The notes under the pieces: model-generated | Seen by the model: only the letters and a program-made list of their open reading frames with translations | Databases searched by the model: none | Told to the model about the DNA's origin: nothing | Position numbers and translations under genes: made by a program | NCBI GenBank assembly: GCA_012510335.1 | Contig: JAAZIF010000079.1 | Coordinates: 1-6,967 of the forward strand | Direction: 5' to 3' | DNA length: 6,967 nucleotides | Origin: Methanomicrobiales archaeon | Lineage (GTDB): Archaea > Halobacteriota > Methanomicrobia > Methanomicrobiales > Methanoculleaceae | In this document: positions 1 through 6,967 of the stretch, piece after piece | How positions within the stretch are numbered: the stretch's first letter is position 1 | Layout of the letters: every line of letters starts with the position of its first letter

Positions 1-7
1 ACGGGGT

Positions 8-13
8 AAAAAA
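8..13 (-). terminator. Possible oligo-T terminator downstream of hppA
   Basis: Seven bases after the hppA stop codon the minus strand has a T6 run. A short oligo-T run just after a gene is a common archaeal termination signal, but no hairpin is visible and the window ends here. Confidence 0.3.
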
Positions 14-19
14 GTGGGA

Positions 20-2044
<2,025 letters not shown>

Positions 2045-2053
2045 CTCTCTCAT

Positions 2054-2059
2054 TCCTCC
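2054..2059 (-). promoter_or_regulatory. Ribosome binding site of hppA that decides its start
   Basis: On the minus strand the sequence reads GGAGGA, a strong Shine-Dalgarno match. It touches the ATG at 2053 with no spacer but lies 9 nt before the in-frame ATG at 2044, which favours the latter as the true start. Confidence 0.7.
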
Positions 2060-2090
2060 GGTAGAGTACCATATAGAGAGGAAGTCAACA

Positions 2091-2100
2091 TTTTTAAATA
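2091..2100 (-). promoter_or_regulatory. Archaeal TATA box of hppA
   Basis: The minus strand reads TATTTAAAAA here, a good archaeal box A match in the 79-bp gap after the DP1 gene. With the usual spacing of about 26 bp, transcription would start near 2069-2070, giving a leader of about 25 nt that includes the GGAGGA site. The bases just upstream are not the purine-rich run of a strong BRE. The start site itself is inferred. Confidence 0.6.
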
Positions 2101-2103
2101 TGT

Positions 2104-2123
2104 GGAAACTTTCCGGGGAAACT
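2104..2123. repeat. Inverted/direct repeat cluster upstream of the hppA TATA box
   Basis: GGAAACT occurs at 2104-2110 and again at 2117-2123, a period of 13 bp. TTTCC at 2110-2114 lies between them and can pair with either copy: GGAAA-C-TTTCC and TTTCC-GG-GGAAA are both perfect 5-bp inverted repeats. The cluster lies 4 bp upstream of the hppA TATA box in transcription order, an operator-like place, but it could also form a hairpin at the 3' end of the DP1 transcript. Its function is not known. Confidence 0.45.
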
Positions 2124-2125
2124 GG

Positions 2126-2143
2126 CAGAAAATTACAGAAAAT
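2126..2143 (-). terminator. Possible T-rich terminator at the end of the DP1 gene
   Basis: The plus strand carries CAGAAAAT twice, at 2126-2133 and 2136-2143, so the minus-strand transcript has two T4 runs around the DP1 stop codon. Archaeal termination often uses short oligo-T runs. These runs are short and one lies inside the coding sequence, so the call is weak. Confidence 0.25.
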
Positions 2144-3578
2144 CCATCACTTCGGGCTGGAGTGTCTGGAGATCGACGACGAATGCCCGCGCGGGTGTGG
2201 GGTGAATATTCATCTGCTTCTGAAACGATGTCTGCGACTGCCACGTGCCGGCGTTCACCCCGAGGACACCCCGGTAGCGTGTGATGCCGCAGATGTGGAC
2301 GTGGCCGGTGAGCAGGATCTCCGGGAGGGGATCGATCACGAGCCGATCGGTCTTCACAGCGGCGATGGGGGTGCGCATACCGTAGGGTGAGGCGAGCAGG
2401 CGGCGTCTCAGCATCTCATCCATGATCTCCCCGGGCCGCTCATAACTTGCTCCGGGGATGAGCCCGATCATATCGTCGAACGACCGCCCGTGGTACATAA
2501 GAACCTGGACGCCCTGGAGATTCAGCAGGCAGGGGTTCTCGGCCAGGGTGCAGTTTTCCGGGAATTTCCCGGTGAACTCCGGAGGTATCGCCGGTTGAGG
2601 TTCGGCCATCCTGACGACGTCGTGGTTTCCAGGGATGGCGATGATCTGGATCCTTGATGGAAGATCACGGAGCATCTCCGCAAAGACATCATACTGCTCG
2701 TATATGTTCTTGATCGTCAGTTCGTTCTCCTGGCCGGGGTAGATACCAATGCCGTCGACGAGGTCGCCCGCGACCAGCAGATACGCAGCATCGGAGTCCT
2801 GGAGCCAGTCGGCAAACCGGTTCCATGCTTCATCGAGGAAGGTGTCGCTCCCGACGTGTATATCCGAGATCATGACCACCTTCCCGGGCCGGCTGCTCCT
2901 GAACGGGGCGTGGCTGATGGGTATATCCGGGCGGGAGAGCTGGTCGGCAAAGAGGAGCCCGCCGTCGTTTGAGAGTTTCCCCCTGACCCCGAGCACTTCA
3001 TCGGGGAGGATCCTCTCTGCCTCCGAGAAAGTCTCATCCCTTCCCTTATTGAAGAGCACGCGTATGGATCCGGTGGGGTCTTCGAGCTCGACGAGCCGGT
3101 GTCCCCTTGCGGTCGTCCGGGTCTCTGCCACCATCCCGATGATACTACACTCCTCGTCGCGGTAGCGGTGAGGGGATTTTTCCAGCGCCTCAATAGGTAT
3201 CGCGGTCATCCGCCTCCGGATCATCGAGGCTAGCCGGTTGTAGCGGTCCCTGAAGTAGTGGACCGCATCCTCGTGGCCGGTGATGCTCCCCGTGGTTCCT
3301 GCGCTCCCCACAATAACCTCAAGCTCGGGGTTCGCAAGGAACCTGGTTCCGTCTCTGACCTTCTTCAACCCCGGTATATGCTCCGCTGATATGACCAGGG
3401 TACCGTCGGGAACACGTGCGGCGATCCGGTCGATGAGCGTGGGGTCGTCCTGTTCCCGGATGTAACTCACCACGTCGGGGTGGACCTGGTGCTTGAGCTC
3501 CAGGAACCGGCGTACGATCTCGGCGTTGGCGAGCATGGCCTCATGATATTTGCCCCCTGGTAATATGGGTTTATTCAT
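2133..3578 (-). CDS. polB: DNA polymerase II (PolD) small subunit DP1, exonuclease subunit
   Basis: DP1 is the small, 3'-5' proofreading subunit of the euryarchaeal replicative polymerase PolD; it works with the large catalytic subunit DP2, which is not in this window. The 481-residue product has a helical N-terminal region (about 1-130), an OB-fold region (about 140-220) and a calcineurin-like phosphoesterase domain (about 232-470). All metal-binding motifs of the nuclease are present: DIH at 239-241, GDLVD at 271-275, GNHD at 317-320, His363 in MYHG, and GHVH at 425-428. NAGTWQSQTSFQ (442-453) follows, as is usual for DP1, so the exonuclease should be active. The last eight residues, QPEVMDFL (474-481), resemble a PCNA-binding PIP box. 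The ATG at 3578 lacks a clear Shine-Dalgarno site but lies about 24 bp from a TATA box, consistent with a leaderless mRNA; Met15 (3536) is a less likely start. The gene is divergent from the signal peptidase gene. Confidence 0.96.
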   Translation of the reverse strand: MNKPILPGGKYHEAMLANAEIVRRFLELKHQVHPDVVSYIREQDDPTLIDRIAARVPDGTLVISAEHIPGLKKVRDGTRFLANPELEVIVGSAGTTGSITGHEDAVHYFRDRYNRLASMIRRRMTAIPIEALEKSPHRYRDEECSIIGMVAETRTTARGHRLVELEDPTGSIRVLFNKGRDETFSEAERILPDEVLGVRGKLSNDGGLLFADQLSRPDIPISHAPFRSSRPGKVVMISDIHVGSDTFLDEAWNRFADWLQDSDAAYLLVAGDLVDGIGIYPGQENELTIKNIYEQYDVFAEMLRDLPSRIQIIAIPGNHDVVRMAEPQPAIPPEFTGKFPENCTLAENPCLLNLQGVQVLMYHGRSFDDMIGLIPGASYERPGEIMDEMLRRRLLASPYGMRTPIAAVKTDRLVIDPLPEILLTGHVHICGITRYRGVLGVNAGTWQSQTSFQKQMNIHPTPARAFVVDLQTLQPEVMDFL

Positions 3579-3595
3579 CTCATGCCGGAGATCCT

Positions 3596-4255
3596 ATGTA
3601 TATAGAAATAGCATCCTCTTTACAGCAAATGTCTGATACCACCTGGCTGCAGCGTGCAGCATCGGCCCTCACGGCGTTTCGGGAGAGCGCTCACCCGGCT
3701 GCCTCCCTCGCCCGGGATCTCATCTGGGTTGTCGCAGTCGTGGGCGGCATCGCCCTCGCCCTCTACCTCATCGCCGGCACCTGGCCTGCCGTGGTCACGA
3801 TCGAGTCCAGGAGCATGGTCCCGAACATGAACGTCGGCGACCTGGTGCTGGTCGTGGATGAGAACCGGTTCGGAGGGTTGACTACCTGGGATAGGGGGCA
3901 GCTGACCGGATACCGATCCTTCGGGGACTATGGTGACGTGATCATATACCGGCCAAACGGCGTAGACTCAGTCCACCCGATCATTCACCGCGCGATGGGC
4001 TACGTCGATCCACCCGGCGGCTACATCACCAAAGGGGACAACAACCTGTATATAGACCAGAAGGAAGGCGCCCTCATACCAGGCATCGGTCAGGTCGAAC
4101 CGGTAAAGAAGGAGTGGATCGTCGGAAAAGCTCTCTTTGCGGTGCCGCTTATCGGCTACCTGCCTTTGCACCTTTTCGAGTTCGCCATCTTCGTCATCGT
4201 CGTTATAATCATCCACGACTTTGTGTTTGTGCGGCGGAAAGGGAAAGACGGATAA
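3596..4255 (+). CDS. Signal peptidase I, archaeal Ser/His type
   Basis: This membrane-anchored serine protease removes signal peptides from secreted and membrane proteins outside the cytoplasmic membrane. The frame gives 219 residues. Helices at about 41-62 and 188-208 flank an extracytoplasmic domain, and a basic C-terminal tail (RRKGKDG) suits a cytoplasmic end. The family signature SRSMVP (71-76) supplies the nucleophile Ser73. GDVIIYRP (113-120) is the conserved strand block. His131 in PIIHRA takes the place of the bacterial general-base Lys, as in archaeal and ER enzymes, and KGDNN (146-150) holds the conserved Asp148. The start is uncertain. ATG 3596 has GGAG 5 nt upstream. ATG 3629 (MSDTTWLQRA, 208 residues) lies about 27 bp after a TATA box that would overlap the first start codon, and would give a leaderless mRNA. 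Either way the domain is complete. The CofH-family gene follows after 27 bp, probably in the same transcript. Confidence 0.9.
   Translation: MYIEIASSLQQMSDTTWLQRAASALTAFRESAHPAASLARDLIWVVAVVGGIALALYLIAGTWPAVVTIESRSMVPNMNVGDLVLVVDENRFGGLTTWDRGQLTGYRSFGDYGDVIIYRPNGVDSVHPIIHRAMGYVDPPGGYITKGDNNLYIDQKEGALIPGIGQVEPVKKEWIVGKALFAVPLIGYLPLHLFEFAIFVIVVIIIHDFVFVRRKGKDG
3597..3610. promoter_or_regulatory. Shared near-palindromic TATA element between the DP1 and signal peptidase genes
   Basis: The sequence around 3594-3605 (CTATGTATATAG) reads as CTATATACATAG on the other strand, so both strands carry a TATA-like core. Minus-strand spacing of 24-27 bp leads to the DP1 ATG at 3578. Plus-strand spacing of about 27 bp leads to the ATG at 3629, an in-frame internal Met of the signal peptidase frame. 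Use in both directions is inferred from position alone. Confidence 0.5.
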
Positions 4256-4282
4256 ATCCAGACTGTAATAGAGCTCTCTACG

Positions 4283-5371
4283 ATGCCGTACTCATTGCAT
4301 GACCTGCTTGACGATGTGCTCGCTGGCCACCGCCTCACCGAGGAGGAGGCGGTGTGGCTGCTCAAGACCCGAAGCCGGGATGTCTGGGATGTTGCCGCCG
4401 CCGCGGACGAACTCCGGGAGCGAAAAGTAGGCGATACCGTCACCTATGTCAGGAACCAGAATATCCACGTCACCAACATCTGCAAGAATCTCTGCGGATT
4501 CTGTGGGTTCGGGCGGCGGGCCGATGCCCCGGGAGCGTTCTATGACGACCCCCTGACCATTCGGGAAAAAGCGTTGACGGCGATGGCGCGAAAGGTCACC
4601 GAGATCTGCCTCCTCTCGGGGGTGCATCCTGACTATACGCTCGCCTCCTATACCGATCTCATATCATCTGTGCGGGAGGCTGCGCCCGGGGTGGATATCC
4701 ATACCGCAAGCCCGGATGAGATCGCCTGGGCGGCAGAGAGAAGCGGGGTCTCGACCGAGGAGGCCATCGTGCGACTCCGCGAGGCGGGCCTTGGAACCCT
4801 GCAGGGGACGGCGGCCGAGATCCTGGTCGACAGCATTCGCGCGGTCATATGCCCGAGGAAGTGCGACACGGCGACGTGGGTCCGGATCATACGGGAGGCG
4901 CACGATCTCGGCGTCCGCTCGACTGCGACGATCATGTACGGCTCCTGTGAGTCGGCGGGGGACCGCGCCCGGCACCTCGGTGTTCTCCGCGAGATCCAGG
5001 ACGACACCGGGGGGTTCACCGAACTCGTGCCCCTTTCATTCCTCCACGAGAATACCGCCCTCTACCGGGCGGGACTCGCGCAGGCCGGGGCGACCGGCAG
5101 GGAGGATGTACTGCTGATCGCTGTCGCCCGGCTCTTCCTCGATAATTTCGACCATATCCAGGTCTCCTGGGGGAAGGTGGGGACGAAGATGGCTGAGATT
5201 GCTCTCCTCTCCGGCGCGGACGATCTCGGGGGGACGATGTTCTGCGATGATGTCTCGGTCGATGCCGGCGGGGAGGGTGCCGACTACCTGGATCCGGGTG
5301 AGATGCAGAGGATAACCGAGGATATCGGGCGGGTGCTCCGGCAACGGACGACGATATACGGGATGGTGTGA
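4283..5371 (+). CDS. cofH: CofH-family radical SAM enzyme (FO synthase subunit 2), divergent paralogue
   Basis: CofH joins tyrosine to 5-amino-6-ribitylaminouracil in making FO, the deazaflavin core of coenzyme F420; CofG then closes the ring. The 362-residue product has the usual CofH length. Radical SAM cluster ligands are Cys67, Cys71 and Cys74 (ICKNLCGFCGF, a CxxxCxxC motif). Other family marks are HPDY (115-118), the SPDEI block (143-147), TAAEIL (176-181), the ICPRKC stretch (189-194), IQDDTGGFTELVPLSF (238-253), IQVSW (292-296) and GADDLGGT (311-318). Several positions differ from the CofH pattern I recall: YGS at 219-221 where YGH is usual, SGVHP for GGLHP, QGTAAEI for PGTAAEI, and no SRxAG block after DLGGT. 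It may be a second CofH or an enzyme with a changed substrate. MqnC/MqnE-type enzymes are a less likely alternative. No Shine-Dalgarno site precedes the ATG, so coupling to the signal peptidase gene 27 bp upstream is likely. No cofG is seen nearby. Confidence 0.75.
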   Translation: MPYSLHDLLDDVLAGHRLTEEEAVWLLKTRSRDVWDVAAAADELRERKVGDTVTYVRNQNIHVTNICKNLCGFCGFGRRADAPGAFYDDPLTIREKALTAMARKVTEICLLSGVHPDYTLASYTDLISSVREAAPGVDIHTASPDEIAWAAERSGVSTEEAIVRLREAGLGTLQGTAAEILVDSIRAVICPRKCDTATWVRIIREAHDLGVRSTATIMYGSCESAGDRARHLGVLREIQDDTGGFTELVPLSFLHENTALYRAGLAQAGATGREDVLLIAVARLFLDNFDHIQVSWGKVGTKMAEIALLSGADDLGGTMFCDDVSVDAGGEGADYLDPGEMQRITEDIGRVLRQRTTIYGMV

Positions 5372-5474
5372 GGCAGAAAGAACCTCTCACTCCCCGGGCC
5401 CTCATAACCTTCAACCCCGGATCCGGCCCTGAAACAGCGTAGATTTTTTATAGGTTGCCGGAGACTCTGCGCTC
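5372..5474 (+). other. 103-bp intergenic region before the DUF362 gene, with a 10-bp palindrome and a T-run
   Basis: This gap holds CCGGATCCGG, a perfect 10-bp palindrome at 5417-5426, 17 bp upstream of a T6 run at 5444-5449. CCGGG at 5394-5398 can also pair with CCCGG at 5416-5420. The T-run may terminate the cofH-like transcript as well as forming part of the next TATA box. The palindrome could be an operator for the DUF362 promoter. No small gene is visible. Confidence 0.4.
5444..5452 (+). promoter_or_regulatory. TATA box of the DUF362 gene (leaderless promoter)
   Basis: TTTTTTATA matches an archaeal box A. Its centre is about 26 bp before the ATG at 5475, so transcription would begin at or next to the start codon. 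The only Shine-Dalgarno-like bases, GGAG at 5460-5463, lie 11 nt from the ATG, which is far for normal use. Confidence 0.55.
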
Positions 5475-6392
5475 ATGGCATCTCCAGCAGCATCTGTGGT
5501 CTACATCGTCGATGCATCAGACCGTTACCACGCAGTTCGGGCGCTCTGGCGCGAGGCTGCACCTTCCCTTGAGGGCAGGGAGGTCGTGGTCAAGGCTAAC
5601 TTCAACAGCGACGACCCCTTCCCCGCGACAACACACCCCGATACCCTGGAGGCGATCTCTGGAGAGATCCTCGATGCCGGCGCCCGGAGGCTCAGGATCG
5701 CCGAGAGGAGCGGGATGGGGGAGACGGAGACGGTGCTCGCGAGGCGTGGTGTCAAGAGGGTAGCGGAACGGATGGGTGCGGAGGTGGTGGTGCTCGATGC
5801 CCTCCCCCGGGAGGAGTGGGAGGCGATCCCCCCTGCCGGCCTCCACTGGAGGCGAGGGTTTCTGGTAGCACGCCTCTTCCTGGAGGCGGGTGCGGTGGTC
5901 CAGACATGCTGCCTGAAGACCCACCGGTTCGGCGGGCACGTCTCCCTCTCCCTTAAGAACCTTGTCGGGGCCGTGGCGGAGCGTGATCCCCCGGGCGGCT
6001 ACAACTACATGAACGAACTCCACTCCTCGCCGCACCAGCGTCGGATGATCGCCGAGATAAGCCGGTTCTGCCCCTGCAGTCTCTCTATAATGGACGCAGC
6101 CGCGGGGTTCTCGACCGGGGGGCCTGAGCGGGGCAGCCTGATTACGCCCGGGGTCATGCTCGCGAGCACCGACCGGATCGCTCTCGATGCCGCCGGCATC
6201 GCCCTGCTAAGGTACTATGGCTCGACACCGGATGTGATGCGGGGCCGGATATTTGATATGGACCAGATTGCCCGGGCGGTGGAGCTTGACATAGGCGTTA
6301 AGTCTGCAGGGGATCTGAGGCTCGTCGCTCTCGATTCCGATAGCAAAGACCTGGTTCTTGAGATGAGGCGAGGCCTGGACGAGACCGGGTGA
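5475..6392 (+). CDS. DUF362 domain protein of unknown function
   Basis: This 305-residue protein matches the DUF362 family, whose role is not established. Family features are VVVKANF (37-43) followed by a THPDTLEAI block (53-61), a helix-strand unit ending in IAERSG (75-80), LKTH (147-150) with LSLKNLVGAV (158-167), MDAAAGFSTGGPERG (206-220), and the LASTDRIALDA block (229-239). There is no signal peptide, membrane helix or added 4Fe-4S ferredoxin domain, unlike the longer DUF362 proteins, so it is probably cytoplasmic. Its only four cysteines form two pairs, Cys145-Cys146 beside the LKTH motif and Cys199/Cys201 in FCPCS, which suggests a possible metal or Fe-S site. The start at 5475 is supported by a TATA box at leaderless spacing. 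It follows the cofH-like gene on the same strand, but a functional link is only a guess. The frame is intact and ends 4 bp before the convergent mntP stop. Confidence 0.85.
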   Translation: MASPAASVVYIVDASDRYHAVRALWREAAPSLEGREVVVKANFNSDDPFPATTHPDTLEAISGEILDAGARRLRIAERSGMGETETVLARRGVKRVAERMGAEVVVLDALPREEWEAIPPAGLHWRRGFLVARLFLEAGAVVQTCCLKTHRFGGHVSLSLKNLVGAVAERDPPGGYNYMNELHSSPHQRRMIAEISRFCPCSLSIMDAAAGFSTGGPERGSLITPGVMLASTDRIALDAAGIALLRYYGSTPDVMRGRIFDMDQIARAVELDIGVKSAGDLRLVALDSDSKDLVLEMRRGLDETG

Positions 6393-6396
6393 GGCG

Positions 6397-6942
6397 CTAG
6401 AGTTCAAGCAGGATGCGCAGGCCAAGCGCGATCAGTATGACGCCGCCGAGGATCCCGGCCTTCCGCCCTGATGCCCGGCCAAACGTGCTCCCGATCAGAA
6501 CCCCGGCGGCGGAGATGGCGAAGGTCACGACGCCGATCGTGATCGCAGGCCAGAGAATCGGCGCATCCAGGAGGGCGAACGTGACGCCGACAGCGAGTGC
6601 ATCGATGCTGGTGACGATGGCGAGCGCGAGGAAGGTTGCCATACTCACCCCGGGAAATTTCACCCCGTCCCCCCGCACCGACTCGATGAGCATCTTTCCG
6701 CCTATCAGGGCGAGCAACAAAAACGCGATCCAGGGGCCGTAGACCCCGGTGATCGGGGTGAGACCTGCCCCGCCGAGCCACCCGAGCACCGGCATTCCAG
6801 CCTGAAACCCTCCAAAGAGCGCCCCAATTCTGAGGGCATACCGATCCCGGCCTTCCCGGACGCCTGCGCCCCCGCTGATAGCAACGGCAAACGCATCCAT
6901 CGCAAGACCGATGGCGATGAGGAGTGTTGTCGCAAACTCCAT
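6397..6942 (-). CDS. mntP: MntP-type manganese efflux pump
   Basis: MntP is a small membrane transporter that exports Mn2+ and protects against manganese excess. From the ATG at 6942 the product has 181 residues, the usual family size, and six hydrophobic segments in two related halves. The half-repeat signatures are AMDAFAV (14-20, Asp16) and SIDALAVGV (112-120, Asp114); acidic residues at these places are needed for transport in characterised MntP. GGFQAGMPVLGWLGG (44-58) and the C-terminal GGVILIALGLRILLE stretch also fit the family. The frame opens further upstream with a GTG at 6957, but the ATG at 6942 aligns Asp16 with known homologues and has AGGA 3 nt before it, so I chose it. Mn2+ as the substrate is inferred from the family. 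The upstream region is mostly outside the window, so its regulation cannot be read. It converges on the DUF362 gene with a 4-bp gap. Confidence 0.9.
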   Translation of the reverse strand: MEFATTLLIAIGLAMDAFAVAISGGAGVREGRDRYALRIGALFGGFQAGMPVLGWLGGAGLTPITGVYGPWIAFLLLALIGGKMLIESVRGDGVKFPGVSMATFLALAIVTSIDALAVGVTFALLDAPILWPAITIGVVTFAISAAGVLIGSTFGRASGRKAGILGGVILIALGLRILLEL

Positions 6943-6967
6943 CTTTCCTGTACACACAGGGCGCGAT

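Noticed and set aside
3534..3536. Internal Met15 (ATG ending at 3534) as the DP1 start
   Set aside because: No well-spaced ribosome site is present, whereas the ATG at 3578 lies at leaderless distance from a TATA element. It remains possible until homologues are aligned.
4270..4277. AGAGCTCT palindrome just before the cofH-like start
   Set aside because: Eight bases only, in a 27-bp gap with no other regulatory sign; easily due to chance.
5517..6035. A 172-residue open frame on the minus strand, opposite the DUF362 gene
   Set aside because: Low-complexity Pro/Arg/Gly composition, no motif and no promoter or ribosome binding site; a shadow of the DUF362 gene.
6943..6957. GTG at 6957 as the start of mntP
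   Set aside because: It adds five residues not expected in the family, and no ribosome site precedes it. The ATG at 6942 aligns the TM1 Asp at residue 16.

Overview
The window looks like chromosomal DNA from a methanogenic euryarchaeon, most likely of the Methanomicrobiales (Methanoculleus-like). This rests on four things: the small subunit of the archaeal D-family DNA polymerase, a CofH-type radical SAM protein (coenzyme F420 biosynthesis), an archaeal Ser/His signal peptidase, and archaeal TATA boxes in a GC-rich background. The genus is an inference from gene content and style; no ribosomal RNA is present to confirm it.

Layout. Two genes lie on the minus strand at the left: a membrane-bound ion-pumping pyrophosphatase (hppA, 20-2044) and, upstream of it in transcription order, the DNA polymerase II (PolD) small subunit DP1 (2133-3578). 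A 17-bp divergent gap follows. Three genes then run on the plus strand: signal peptidase I (3596-4255), a divergent CofH-family radical SAM enzyme (4283-5371) and a DUF362 protein (5475-6392). The last gene, a MntP-type manganese efflux pump (6397-6942), is on the minus strand and meets the DUF362 gene tail to tail with only 4 bp between the stop codons. Coding density is very high; no intergenic gap exceeds about 105 bp. I see no tRNA, rRNA, CRISPR array, insertion sequence or phage gene.

How the genes relate. Most are housekeeping functions placed side by side: pyrophosphate-driven ion transport, replication, protein secretion and Mn2+ homeostasis. They do not form one pathway. The signal peptidase and cofH-like genes are probably co-transcribed, with a 27-bp gap. 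The DUF362 gene seems to have its own promoter.

Less ordinary points. (1) The CofH homologue keeps its radical SAM cluster but has changed at several positions that I remember as conserved in CofH. (2) One near-palindromic TATA element in the DP1/signal-peptidase gap could serve both directions, giving leaderless or nearly leaderless mRNAs; the DUF362 gene also looks leaderless. (3) The DUF362 protein has exactly four cysteines in two tight pairs. (4) DP1 ends in a PIP-box-like octapeptide. (5) The pyrophosphatase has K+-dependent, Na+-type signature residues. I found no convincing evidence of a wholly new multi-gene system.
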